A stretch of DNA of 64,000 nt, taken from NCBI GenBank assembly GCA_022578965.1, contig MU400557.1, positions 232,649-296,648 on the forward strand, read 5' to 3'. A program made the translations under genes and the position numbers. The notes beneath the pieces were generated by a model that had not been told where the DNA came from, made no database searches, and saw only the letters and a list, made by a program, of their open reading frames with translations. This DNA is from Xylaria sp. FL1777. Its lineage: Eukaryota > Ascomycota > Sordariomycetes > Xylariales > Xylariaceae. Below, in pieces: positions 51,576-63,678 of the stretch; the first letter of the stretch is position 1, and every line of letters starts with the position of its first letter.

Positions 51576-54500
51576 TCAACGACCGTAGTTCGGTGGCAGA
51601 CCACCAGTTACCTGGCCATTCTGAGGGTTCGCATCACCTTGGACAGTCACGAAGCCAGTAACAGATGGGATGTCGGACACGGAGCCGGGGACTGACTCGG
51701 ATGCGCTAACTAACCCAGTACTATTCAAAGCCTGGCCAGAAATCGGCGTTATAATTGAAGTGATGAATGTGCTAGGAACGCCTACGACACTGGCTATTGT
51801 GGAGTTGACTAAGACACTCGTTAGGACCGTGTGCGGCGCTGTCACGTCAAAGATGGTAACGGGGACTTACACGGGACAGCCCCAGACTGGGTCTGGCTAG
51901 ACTGAGCGGGGAATGCGCTCGACGAAAACGTGAGAGTCGTTATAGTGCCTGACTCGACCACAATCGTCTCGCTGCAAGTGGTATCTATCGAGACAGACGA
52001 CGACGTCGACGAGAGCGTGACCACGGTCGTTGTCCCCGCCAGCGTGATAATGGTCTCGCTACACGTCGTATCAATCGACGATGATGGTGGCGGTGGCAGC
52101 GGCGGCGACGGCGGAAGCGATGAAAACGTGACGACAGTCATGGTGCCGGATTGCGTGATCGTGCTCTCGCTGCACGTCGTGTCCCAAGAGAACAAAGTGC
52201 TTGGCGCCACGGAAGATGAGCCAATCAATGGCATGCTGGTGCTACTTGGTAGCGAAGGCGCCTGTGTGACTGGGAAGGAACCAGAAGCCACAGTCGACCC
52301 CGCAGGAACTTGTGAGGAGATTCCCGTGAGTATCGAGGAGTTGGATGGTGAGATTGGTCCAGATGTTGACAGAGCTGACGGCGCGCTACTAGACAATCCG
52401 CCCGAAGGGGTTGATGGCGGGCCATTGGAGCTCGGGATACCCGTGGAGGGTGTCACCACAGAACCCGTCAAAGAGGCTATCGGCGTCCCTGGATTCGGTC
52501 TTGGGGGGATGATCGAGTGTGGCCCGACCCCTACAGACGAAGTACTACCCTGGCCACTGAACGTTTCTGCTCCAGTGTTCCCAGAGGTTATTAGAGGTTC
52601 CGAAGTTGAACTTTCTCCTGCTGTCGGAATTGTGATGATGCTGCTGCTGATCGAACTTATACCAGCTAGGGACGAAGTATTGCTAGGGATACCCGAAGAT
52701 AATGGTATAGGACTTGTCTCGGGGCCCGGAGGGGGTAACGGTGTTGGCAGTGGTATGATAAAACTGCCGCTCAAACTCGTCACGGTCCCCGCGGATGAAG
52801 TATTGTACAATAAACTTGATGAAAAGGGACCAATGCTAGTTGTAGACACAATTTCCGAGGCCGAGCCCGGGCTGGTGAGGGTTGCCCCGCTAGTAATGCT
52901 AACAGATGGGAAGAAGGTGGCACTCGTCGAGTTCAAGAGAGGATACGGGCCCGAAGTAAAAGTCTCGCTCGGGATAACTGGAACGTTGGTGCTAACTCCG
53001 GAGCTGGTCCCGGAAATCGATCCGCCGGATGTAGAAGGCTGACTGGTGTTTGCTGATACGTAGCCTGATGAGAGCGAGGACGCACTACCTGATGCCAAAG
53101 CCGAGGTGGAGATAGGGCCAGTTACTGGGACGCTCCCAGAGATGAGCTCCGTGCTGAATGATGGGCCTGGTGTGGAAAGTACCGTCGAGTTGGGGATAGT
53201 GAAAGGCGGGTTCGCCGAGAGAGAGCCAGACGGCGCTTCGGATCCACCTGTGGCAGTAGTGACGATGCCACTAGACCTTGATCCCGTCTCAGACGCGAAC
53301 GACACCGTGCCGCTCGATGCAGATATCGCTGTCGAATTAGTCAGGGTCAAGGGCGGATTGGGAGGGAGGGATTCGGTGGGTATTTCAGAGCCGCCTGTCG
53401 TATTCAATACAGTGTTGCTGCCATAAATTGAACTTGTCTCTGACGTTAACGATACTGTCCCATTTAGTATCGGGATGGCCGTCGTGAGAGTTGTCCCGGT
53501 AATGGTGGTTGGAAGCACTGTTTCCACAGTCGGTGCAGTGACAGTGGTTTCTACGGTAGTGGTGAATGTGTTGCCCGTCACAGTAGTGGGAGGAACAGTC
53601 ACTGTAACTGTAGAGGATGAGACTTCGGTGTTGTTCGTTGTGCCTGAGCTCAATGCTGAGCTTGCCGAACCTGGTGGGTTACTCAATACAGTTGAATTTG
53701 TCACGGGATATGGTGCCGAGCTTGACGGCTGTACTGGTATGGCCGAGGGGCTACCACTGGCACTCGTCAGGCTCGCGCCAGAGGAAGATGCAGAAGTAGG
53801 GGGAGTACCGGACGAGGCTGACGGCGTTGATGTCACCGTGGGCGTAGTAAATCCTCCGCTGGGAACGGATGTAGGGTTTAGGAGACCGGATGAATTGGAC
53901 GCCGGGAAGGGAGGCTGGCTAGATAACGGTCCGGTAGAATTAACGCCCACGCTCGTCTCAAGACCTGGTGGCAAAGATGACGGTACTGTATTTGTTCCCA
54001 CACTCGATGTCGTATAGGTATTCGATGACTCGCCGACTGAAGAGGGCAATATCTGAATTGACGAATTGCCAGAAATGCCTGGCGATGTTGTGAGGACACT
54101 GCTTGGTTGAGATGATGATTCTCCAGACTCTGTCGGACCACTCGCGGCGACAGTTGAGTTGGGGAACGGGTACGGGCCCGTTGAAGAACCAATAGCGGAT
54201 CCCGACGTACCTGTTGACAATGGCGGAGCAGTTCCTGAAAGCGAGCCCGTGCTCGGAACCCCTGGGAATTCAGACGTCGAATTGCTTGCGCTGATGGTGA
54301 CTGAGGGAGAGGGCGGAGTGGTGGCTTCTGTTGAGAAATTAAGCCCACTTGTTAGACTGCCGCTGGGATTCACGGAACTCAGCTCTAGTGACGAGATGAG
54401 GGATGTGATCGAAGACACGCCGGAACCACCGATACTTGGGAGTCCTGTCGGCCCAGCAGTTGCGACAGTCGAGTTGGTCATTGAGAACGGTGCGGTTTGA

Positions 54501-57500
54501 GAGCCACTGGACGTAGGCACGCCTGATGTCAATACCAGCGATGTGTCAGTCAAACTTGACGTTTCGATTGAAACGAAGCTCCCGGATGTGGCAGTACTGG
54601 AGTAGTTGCCTGTGATGATAGTGGAATTGGCAACCAGTGTAGACGGGCTAGCCCCTGATTCGGTGGCCGATGAGACGAGAGAGGTAAAAGGGATAATGGT
54701 AGAAGGTTGACTCGACAACGTAATTCCGGACCCGCTACTACCTGTGGGATATGATCCAGTTCCAGACACAGATTCGCTCGAGTTGCTCAGTGGGAAAGGA
54801 GCTGTTGACGAGGCAATCGAAAGGGGTGTGCCCGAGGAGAATGCCGTCCCGCTGCCGATAGCTCTAGATGAGGTGCCCGGTAGCGGTTCAGTCGCAGTGG
54901 AGGAAGATCCCGTTCCACTATTCCCCGGCGTGGTTGAGTTGCCTAGAGGATAAGGGGCACTTGACGATGCTGTACCTCCCGAAGTCGTAGAAAGGGGAGT
55001 AGTAGACAAGGATCCAGTAATGATCGAAAGAGACTCCGTGCTAAGGAGGCCGGTTGTTTCACTCACTCCTAGCGAAGTTGAGTTACTCGGGGGGTATAGA
55101 GCTGTCTGTGAGCTGTTTTGTGAGGGTACTACGGAAGTAGTGGTTTGTCCTGACGGAGGCCCATTCGTAGACTCACTCGTCGAGGCCGACCCTGCACTAG
55201 AACTCGTAGGTACACCAGTGCCGCCTGACGAACCACCTGTAGGTCCTACAGATGGCAGTGAGGAATTCGTCATCGGGAAAGGTGTTACTTCACTAGCAGT
55301 AACTGGGCTTGTAGCACTAGTATTCATTGGCCATTCAGTAGAGAATGAACCGGAAGCAGGAACCGTAAAGGAGCTCGACACGCCGAAAGAGGTGTTTGTC
55401 ACGCTAGCCAATGAAAGCGACGAATTCGTCAGTGGGAAAGGGGTAATTGCGCTCGTAGCACTAGCAGTCGGCGTAGAAGAATTAGTCAAGGGGTATAGAC
55501 TTGTTTCGCCGGCACTTAAACTTGACCCTGATGTTACGAGGAAGCTTGTGAGCCCGCCAGAGCCACTTGTTGGGTTAACGGCCGGAGCCGAAGAATTCGT
55601 CAAAGGGAATGGGGCTGTTTCACTACCACTAACGGAAGTAACATTGGCAGTTGATATAGATGGTGCTGTTGTGGTTGATCCTGAGCTGAATGTCGCAGAC
55701 AAGCCTGTTGCACTTAATGAATTGCTCGTTGGGCTTAAAGTCAAGTTTGTCGATGCTAAGGGGGTTGTTACTCCAGTACTGACAGAGCCTGTGATGTCCG
55801 GAACCGATGTCGGAATCGACATGGATTCTGCGTTGGAAGTTGATGTGCCGGTAGTATTAGATAAACTGTTTGTAGGACTTGCAATAGGAATTGAAGTATT
55901 CGTCGACGGGTATGGAATAGTCTCACTGCCAATGGAAGAACTGATAAAGCCAGTCGACAGTGGCACTGATGGTGTTAACCATTCTCCAGAGGTAGGGCCA
56001 GCCGTGCTGTTGAACAGGCTACTTGTTATTCCGCCTGTCGGGGCCGAAGAGTTTGTCAGAGGAAATGGTATTGTCTCAGTAGGACTAATAGAGAACTCTG
56101 TCGTCGTAGGAATCGAATTCGTAAACGATGATACTGTAGAGAATCCAGTGCTCAACAACGAGTTTGTTGGCCCAGTTGGCCCAGTCGGTCCAGGGGCGAC
56201 TACCGTTGAGTTTGAAAGTGGGTAGGGAACGGACGATCCAAGACTACTGAGCACGCTGGGCCCAGTGCCAGTAATAGAGACAGAACTACTTGTAATGCTA
56301 CCGCTGAAACTAGCGACTGAACTCGTCCTTGTCAAAGATTCCTGCGAGTTCGAGCCTGACGAGGGAAGGTTGAAAGTGCTAGCAATACCAGAAGACGGTG
56401 ATGCAAAACTTCCGGTGAGTGTCCCGTTAGTCAACGGATAAGGAGCTGTCGAACTCGACTCAGACTGTTGCATAGTATTATTACTGGTACTAATAGTCAG
56501 AGGTGGTGATGTGATACTCGGAAGTCCACTTAGTTCAGATGTAACTGCAGTTGAAGCGGTGCCATTCCCATTGGTGGACTCAGTAGGCAGCGTAGGAGTT
56601 CCCGGGGTTGTGGAATTGCCTATAAGAGTCGTGCGTGAGGGAGTGCTACTGAGAGCAGGAGACGTGATTGGACTTGATCCCGACGAGGCTGGCGCGGCCG
56701 TTAAATTTGTCAAAGGGTACGGAGTAGAGCTTGAACCTGTCTCTATGCCCGATGCCTGGCCACTTGACGTGAAACCAGTTACATTGCCGGTGATGGAAGG
56801 GGGAGTTGTAAATATGCTACTTGACGTAATATTTGTTGGAGTTACAGAGGTGACCGAGGAATTACCTTGGGATGGTACAGTACCTGTCTGCGAAGCGGAT
56901 GCAGATAAGTTGAATGAGTTGCTTGTTCCAATACTACCGAGTCCTCCCGAATTACTTGTAGGGAACGGAGGCAAAGCAATGCTTTCAGTAGAGGGAATTT
57001 CAGTCCCAGTAATTGATACATTGTTGCTAGGTGTTCTGGTTTCTGAGGCTATATTGCTGCTCGGTGTGATTGGGGCAGTCCCTGGAGTTGTGGGTTGAGT
57101 TGAGTTGCCTATAGGATACGGCATCGACGTCGAAGTCACAATAGAGTTGGGAGAGGACGACTGATTTTCTTGACTTATTGAGGACGCAAGGGTAACTGGA
57201 ACACTTATTGATATGGTCCCGACCTCAGTAGTAGTTTGACTTGAGGTCAAAGTCTCATTACCCGTAGGGAAAGGGGCAGATTCTGTTGCCAATGTAGTTG
57301 CTAAACTCGTCTCCTGGCCATTTGAAAGGGATTGGTTTCCCTGGCTTGTCAAAGGTATAGGAAAGGAAGACACACTCGGCGCGCCAATCGTGGTTGATAC
57401 AGTGATGCTTTGACTCGTCAATGCGGTCTCGTTGCTTGTTGGGTAAGGCACGGATGTGACTATCGAGCTAGCCCCTGAGCCACTCATAGCCGTCCTGGTA

Positions 57501-59590
57501 ATTGATTGATTACCTTGACTAACCAAGGAAGTCAAGCTAGAGAGTGCACTTGTAATTTCGCTTGTTTCTGATGCAGTGCTCTGGCTGCTGGTTATCGGAT
57601 TGCTGGAAGTAGACTGATTCCCCTGGTTAACTCCAGAGCTTGTGACTGAAGAGATTGCTATGGAACTAGCGAGACTACCAGAAGCTTCAGAAGTAGGAAT
57701 AGTAAGACTAATACCACTATTGGTAGCTGTAAACGGCGATGTTGTTATTGACAGATTTGTGAATGTTAGGCTTCCGGTAGCGGATACACTACTCAGCGAC
57801 ATGTTGCTCAAAGATGTTAGAGGCACAGTAACATTCGAAGACGTAATGAACGACTCCACAGGTAAGTTAGAAGTCTCTGTTGGAGCAGAGCTACCTAACG
57901 AGGAGCGAGATGAAAGGTTGGAAGAGGTCGTGAATGACACCGAAGGCATAGCTGAACTTGCACCTAGACTAGTGGAAGTCATTGACGAGGTAGTCTCCGT
58001 CAAGGATGTGAGAGACACGTTAGACAGCGTTCCCGTCGACCCCAGTCCCGAACTAGAGCTTCCACTCGCGAAGTTACTACTCATAGTCGGAATATTCGTC
58101 ACTGCGGAGGTGGTAGTTATATTAGGAAGTGTAGATGATACCCCTGAAGCTGAGTTGAAAATTCCACTTGAGGACATGACTAGAATCGAGCTTCCGGTGA
58201 GATTAGACAAAGTTGCCGTTGTCGCCACATTTGTAACACTGGAAGGAAATTGAGAGACAGATGAGCCCTCGCTATTCGTGACTGTACTACTTGCAGAGTT
58301 GGTTCCAGGTAATAAGCTCGTAGAAGGATTAGAGCCAGAAAACGGAGTGCCCGAGGACACCTGTGATGATATGATTGTCGGACCTGATACCGGTAGCGAT
58401 AACGTAGCCGAGGAAAAACTCCCGCTATTATTTTGTGTAGATATTGAGCTAGACAATCCCGGCACCTGCGAACTGAGAGACGCGGACTCCGTGAGCGGAA
58501 CGCTCGTGCCAGGCCCTGAAGAGCCCGGAATGCTGCCAGTTACTGGCCCGGTTGCGCCTGAAGTCAAAAGAGTTTCGGTGGGAAATATTGTTTCGGTCAA
58601 TACTACGCTTGACACGGTGATCACCGTGACAGACTCGGATGTTGAATTTATCGGAGGGACGACAGCCTAAAAATCCAATTCAGTATTTATCTTTCCGGAT
58701 AGATAGCATCATGTGTGGTGCTGGTCTATGGCCTTATCCAGATTGTGATATTGGCACGGTGATGAATCAGTAACCCCTTTCGGGAAGGACATAGGCAGGT
58801 GGAGCTATATATCTTGATGATCGTGATAGGTGGTATGCATGTGATATAATAGCAAGCAACTTACGCTTAAAGAACCCGGAGTAGTTGCAAAAGAGCTTGG
58901 TATCGGGCTTCCAAGAGAGCTAACTTCTGAAGGTAGCCCAGTTCCGATCGAGGCAGAAGTCATAATACTAGATGGCACAGTCAAGTTGCTCGTCGGGCTA
59001 ACCCCGGTTGGTGATGGGACAGGAATACTACTACTTCCGATGCTTCCCATTAAGGCGGTGCTGATAGGAGAAGTACCGGACCCGACTATAGAACTAGTAT
59101 ACGAGGGTGATGACACGAATGATGTTGGTAATGTTGGCACTAAGGTAGAAGCTGTACCTAAGGTAGGCACGTTAGACACAGAAAAACCTGTATGAGAGTA
59201 AGTGAAGATTTTCTCGCTATAGGCGAAGGATAACGCACCTGATGTAACACTAACAGCTGTGCCAGAAGTGGGAATACTTGAGACAGCAGGAGTCGCCGTT
59301 CCTGTGGCAGATCGATTGAAAGTCGATGATGATAAGGAAACGATAGACGATGATGGAGGCGGTGGAGGAGGGCCATATCCTCCATAAGTGATAGTAACAT
59401 AATCGTAGGCGCCACGGTTTGGGGGAGGTCCTCCGTAAAGATCGTAATTTGGCAGCTGAACAGCATCATCATCAGGCATAGCAAGCTCGTCCACAAGTTC
59501 TCTCGACTCTGGAAGCGCAGATACGCCAGGAAGACATCTTAGCAGGAGGCCTACCGACACGAGGTCGGCAGTGAGAGTCGACACTCTCAT
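51576..59590 (-). CDS. Giant secreted Ser/Thr-rich mucin-like repeat protein
   Basis: Predicted extracellular or wall glycoprotein of 2584 aa. Exons: 59590-58865, 58666-51871 (6796 nt) and 51808-51576. Donors are GTAAGT in both introns; acceptors are TTTTTAG and TCTTAG, the second with a CTAAC branch site, and all joins are in frame. A signal peptide covers about residues 1-26 (core LVSVGLLLRCLPGVSA). The mature start is Tyr/Gly/Pro-rich (YGGPPPNRG, YGGYGPPPPPPSSS). Nearly all the rest is Ser, Thr, Gly, Pro, Asn and Val, suited to dense O-glycosylation. About 23 degenerate copies of P-Y/F-P-x-x-N-x-S/T, most carrying an N-glycosylation sequon, recur through the middle. Three copies of a DTTCSE repeat lie near the C-terminus and hold the only mature cysteines. 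The end (GGLPPNYGR) is polar with no GPI signal, so it is probably soluble or wall-trapped. Adhesin or matrix mucin are the likely roles; neither is shown. Confidence 0.85.
51915..52192 (-). repeat. Three DTTCSE-type protein repeats in the mucin-like gene
   Basis: Three copies of a 24-28-residue unit: DTTCSESTITQSGTMTVVTF, DTTCSETIITLAGTTTVVTL and DTTCSETIVVESGTITTLTF. They are separated by Ser/Pro linkers of different length (one with PPSPPLPPPPSSS). Each unit has one Cys. DNA identity between copies is visible but imperfect, so the array is old or under protein-level selection. Confidence 0.85.
52930..57460 (-). repeat. Dispersed P-Y/F-P-x-x-N-x-S/T motif array in the mucin-like gene
   Basis: About 23 instances by eye, for example PYPLTNGT, PFPLTNSS, PYPLSNST, LYPLTNSS, PFPMTNSS, PYPLGNST, PYPFPNST and PYPVTNST. 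Spacing is irregular (about 30-100 residues). Sequence between motifs is Ser/Thr-rich and poorly conserved, so only the motif itself seems constrained. Confidence 0.8.
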
Positions 59591-61779
59591 GGTTGCGTTT
59601 TCAGGTTGACGCCTGGCAGTCGAAATGGATACAAAATAGATGCTTAGATATTGTAACGAATTGTGTGGATAGGGATAATGCAGACGACAAAAGAGACAGG
59701 GTAGAAACGAAAGACGTGAAAATGGCTTCGCACAGAGAACCAGTGGTACCAATAATGGGATAGGTGATAGGGAGAACGAGGGACGGTTGACAGCAGTGGA
59801 TGGGGGAAGAACAGAAGATGCTGTCACGGGCGGTATTAGAGACCGCGAGTGAGGTGGAAAGGATGATGGATGGAAAGACGGGAGTCCAAAAGGCTAGAAG
59901 GCAGAGGTAGGCCTCTGGATGGTCACTAGTCGAAAGTTATATCACTTATAGATGGCCGTACATACAAGTGTGAGCGAGACATTTGTCTCCTTGATAACAT
60001 ATGTATCCTTTGGTACTTGAGGACCTGTCAATATCAGAGACCTACATGTTTAATCGCGTAACATAAAGTATTGCCACACCCAATATGCGGGGGAAATACC
60101 TTAGCTAAAAGAGAAAGCAGGTATACAATTGTCAGTTGCTGATATTGGTCTGCAATACGAAACGTGCTGACTGCCTTTTATATGTACACATCTACATATA
60201 CGGGATGTATTAAGGCATCTGACTCTCGAACTCCCGTTGAAGTGGGCAGCTACGAGTTATTTGAGACCTCCCCCCCCTTAAATCGATACCCTTTTCTTAA
60301 GATGCCCACGAGCGTCACTTAAAGCAGAGAGTATCTGCATGCGAATTTCTCGCCAAAGTGTAACAATCTCGGCAGTATAAGCTTGGAGACTGCTGAAAAC
60401 AGCATCGACATCCTCGTTAGGCCAATAGTCTGTACAACTGGTGATAAGCAAACATATACAGCCGAGGTTGCTACTTTCCAGATTTGTCTATATTCCTTGA
60501 GTTTCTCCTCTGGTTATCAAGCTTAGCATACCCTCTCAGGCTACACAGAACCCTTAGCCGGCTTCGCACGAGTCTGTTCAACGATATAATCACCCCTCAA
60601 TGCATACGTAGAGACTCCGCTAGACTATCTGACTTCCTACACTCTCTTGTGAGGTACACCTAATCTTCTCCAGGGAACGAGTCTTATAGACATTCATAAG
60701 CATGTCTATTCCACAAAACCAAAGGTTGCTCATAAAGTCATATATATTTTACTACGTAAAATCACCAAACATGTGTTAGCTGATAATCAATATTCGTTCG
60801 GAACAGAACGCCACAATTGCTCTGTACGTGCTGTACGACCGGCAGTTGGGATGACATGTGTGAGGTACAGTCCTACCTTTCTGGCATCGACGAAGCCACG
60901 GTTAGTGATAAGTTACTGAGCTATGAGAAAATAGAGTGACTGGATTAAGAGATAGTAATGCCATTATATTACTTAGGCTGCTCGAACTTTTGTATTTGGT
61001 GCAGCTTTGACTACGTTTTCACTCTCTAAAATTTTCCATCTGCAGAATACATAAAGTCTTGGTCCTTGCCCAAGTAAGTATTGGTGCGTCTATCCACGAC
61101 TTCACATCTTATGGTAGAGCTCTCTGATGCACATGACACCATGAATATGAGCTTGGTGCCCTCTTGGCAGGGGCAGTAGTGTCATGACATATCAATTTAG
61201 TACTCAGTTGATCGAATGCTAATAAGTACAACTATTAGGAGTACAACACACACTGATAGCCTAGCTGCATCGAATTCCGTTACTCAGTATCACCTAGCTG
61301 GGTATGACATACGCTCATCGGAATTCGGCCGGCTCGATGGCACCTACTTATCACGGATGCCAGTATGTATACTCATACGATAGACCGACCGAGTTTTTCT
61401 CTTGTTGGCACAGGAATCAATGAAAATTCGGAGTTTGTGTGAGCTGCGGGTTGCTACTGAAGTATCATGCCGATAATTGGATATTGTACAACGAGCCATC
61501 CCTTACAAAATTGAGTCAGAGAGTAGTTTTTGGACCAGCTGATTTGTGACGCAACGAGCTGTAGGTGATAATTTGTATTTCCCGTCTGACATATTGAAAT
61601 CTGCTCATTATCGTCATGTAAGAGCCTTGAATGAGCTCACGATGAACATACTTATAACCAATTGCTAAAAAGATCTTCACGAAAGGGGATCTCCATATAG
61701 CTTGGCTAAACACAGGTCCACGTAATCACCTGCCAGTTAATCTCGGAGATGTCGGCTTTGTGCAGAATTGTGTATCACT
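59591..61779. other. Intergenic, promoter of the mucin-like gene and unassigned sequence
   Basis: The first few hundred bases are the promoter and leader of the mucin-like gene; its frame runs open upstream to 59827 without a better start than the ATG at 59590. The remainder, to the 3' end of the RRT8-like gene, has no open frame above 65 codons and no recognised feature. Confidence 0.5.
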
Positions 61780-63133
61780 TCACCCGGCCTTCTTGGCGGA
61801 CTCACGCAGATTAGGAGCCGTGCCTGCAGTCATCTTGGTACTTTTCTGCTCAATGTCGGCAGCCCACAGTGCAGCACCAACTGTAACGGCAGCTGTCAGT
61901 TGCGGTTGTGTTACAGGGAAAATGCAAGATAGATCCTCACCAGTATTAGTAAACGCAAAGAATATAGAAACCACCGGAATCATCTCTAGTAGAGTCGCAA
62001 CTGTTCCAAACCTAGGATTCGGGTTAGCTGCATCTGAAATCTTTAATCCTAGAGGTAACGGATTGTTTCGGCGAGCCCGCAACTGTTTTAAATGCGGGTG
62101 ATTTCGTTCTGGCATGGTAGAGGAGTGTGTATGCGGTCAATACTCACGTGGTGTATGGGCCAACGTGCTTTTGAAGCCAGTCCTGCTGCTGTGACGAAGA
62201 CCAACCTTTTAATTGGAAGTACTGGTATGTCAAATTAGACCATGTCTCGACATGCAACGGAGTTACTTACTCGACCGTGCACCAATTTGCCTCTTGTCCG
62301 ACCTGTAGGCTAGGTTAGATTCATTCGACGAGTGGTAAGTTTGTAATACCTTGTATTATAATGAAGACGACAGTTCCTACAACTATATATATCAGGCGAT
62401 GTGTCAGCTTGTATCATCTTTGGTCGTATTCCTAAAGGCTTCATACCTGGAATAAAATTGAGAGGAAGATAAATGACGTATCGGATAATAGCTTTCGGCG
62501 TGAACTTGCTAAACGGATTTTTGATGATTTTCCCCAGTCTCGCAATTGGATCATTTCCGGATTTCAGCTGGCGCCCCTCGCTAACAATCCCGGTGGCATT
62601 CCTAGCAACGAGGGTTCCATCGAAAGTGTCTAGAATGGCATCCTGCAGGAGAAAATTGCGGGAAATTATATTCACAATGGTGGAGCTCTCATTAAGAATG
62701 AGAAGGATAGTTGTGAAGACTGCAAGAGGGCCATTGACGAAGACAAGGATTGCAAGCTGAGGGAGGTAGGTGAAGAAGAACATAGCTGTCGTAACGCCTA
62801 CAGCCAGACCAATGGTGGGCAACAGTTGGGACAGGAATGGTTTCCATAACGCCTTGTGAGTTAAGAAGTAGAGAATACCGCTGATTTGTACTTAGCTTCT
62901 GGTAAACGCGCACGGCTGAAATACTGGGATCTGGAGATGTCGTACCTGAAGGGATATAAGTAGGAGCCACTCTTAGCTGCCTCGGAGAGAAGGATCTTGG
63001 CCTTATCATAATCCTCTTTCCTGGTGGATATTAACTCGTGAATTATATAGATTCGACAAAAAGCAAATAGAACTTACGCAACTTCTTGGGCTTTTGCTTG
63101 TACCCGACTTATCGCACTATTGCCATCCGACAT
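61780..63133 (-). CDS. RRT8/LDS-type (EI24-like) multi-pass membrane protein
   Basis: Predicted membrane protein of 291 aa, resembling the fungal family annotated as outer spore wall protein RRT8 (EI24 domain), whose yeast members are lipid-droplet and spore-wall associated. Eight exons: 63133-63078, 63020-62946, 62880-62447, 62382-62350, 62302-62271, 62221-62148, 62011-61941 and 61880-61780, every join in frame. Key family-like stretches are GILYFLTHKALWKPF, a long hydrophobic region (LAVGVTTAMFFFTYLPQLAI, GPLAVFTTILLIL), DTFDGTLVARNATG, GRQLKSGNDPIARLGKI, IIRYVIYLPLNFIPVVGTVV, YFQLKGW, FGTVATLLEMIPVV and FTNTVGAALWAADIE. Probably four membrane segments. Tiny exons (33 and 32 nt) are notable but required by the homology. 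Substrate or lipid role unknown. Confidence 0.88.
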
Positions 63134-63540
63134 AATGACGAGGAGCTTCAAGTTGAAATGTTGTGATTAGGGTTTTCTGAGCTTAATAAAAACGTCAGGG
63201 TAGGAGAGATAAATGTAAACGCAGATATTATATTCTTTGTGCAGAATGGTTCTTTATGTATTTTGCTTTGGGAAGCTTGTTAAGTAGGTACCTAATGATA
63301 TCAATGTCTCCTTCACTTAATCATGATATCATATCTCATATCGTCATTCTAGCGAGAGGATGACCCCCGACCACCCCACTTGCCTGTTTTGGTATATGGA
63401 GCATTATGCGTGAGCCACGTGTGGCTCGACTTAGGTACTAGGTACTTTACCATAGGTGGGTCAATTCCAACATCAATTTCTCTTTACAGCTAGTAAACCT
63501 GACCTAGGCCAACTTAACCTAATATAATGAAGAGTTATTT
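63134..63540. promoter_or_regulatory. Promoter flank of the RRT8-like gene
   Basis: About 400 bp between the start of the RRT8-like gene (-) and the inverted-repeat element. It contains several TAGGTACC/GTACTAGGTA words (63286-63292 and 63430-63447). No clear TATA box was identified. Confidence 0.35.
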
Positions 63541-63678
63541 CAGGTGCCTTAGACTAGAAACATAGAACAGCGGGCTACGCCCGCTGCAAGCTACGACCTA
63601 CCTTTTTCAGGGGCCTATGCAGATGTATCTATAGGTTTAAAGCTTACGTTTTATATATTTTAGTCTAAAGCACCTTTG
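63541..63678. mobile_element. Short inverted-repeat element (MITE-like), about 138 bp
   Basis: The left end (63541-63560, starting AGGTGCCTTAGACTAGAAA after one base) is the reverse complement of the right end (63657-63677, TTTTAGTCTAAAGCACCTTT) with about three differences. Two of these are C-to-T type changes. The interior has a perfect GC-rich hairpin. The length and ends suggest a non-autonomous DNA transposon. I could not define a target-site duplication and no transposase is present. Confidence 0.5.
63568..63586. other. Perfect 8-bp hairpin inside the inverted-repeat element
   Basis: CAGCGGGC, loop TAC, then GCCCGCTG: an 8-bp GC-rich stem with a three-base loop. It is an island of GC in an AT-rich setting, so it may have escaped decay or be structurally needed. 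Confidence 0.85.

Noticed and set aside
51838..51870. A 32-nt intron at the 3' end of the mucin-like gene (donor 51870 with the nearest AG)
   Set aside because: Too short for a fungal spliceosomal intron; the 62-nt alternative ending at 51809 has a CTAAC branch site and the same reading frame.
51930..56225. Plus-strand open frames of 370, 180 and 401 codons
   Set aside because: They lie opposite the mucin-like exon, have Val/Glu/Asp-rich low-complexity translations that mirror its Ser/Thr codons, and start without any recognisable domain.
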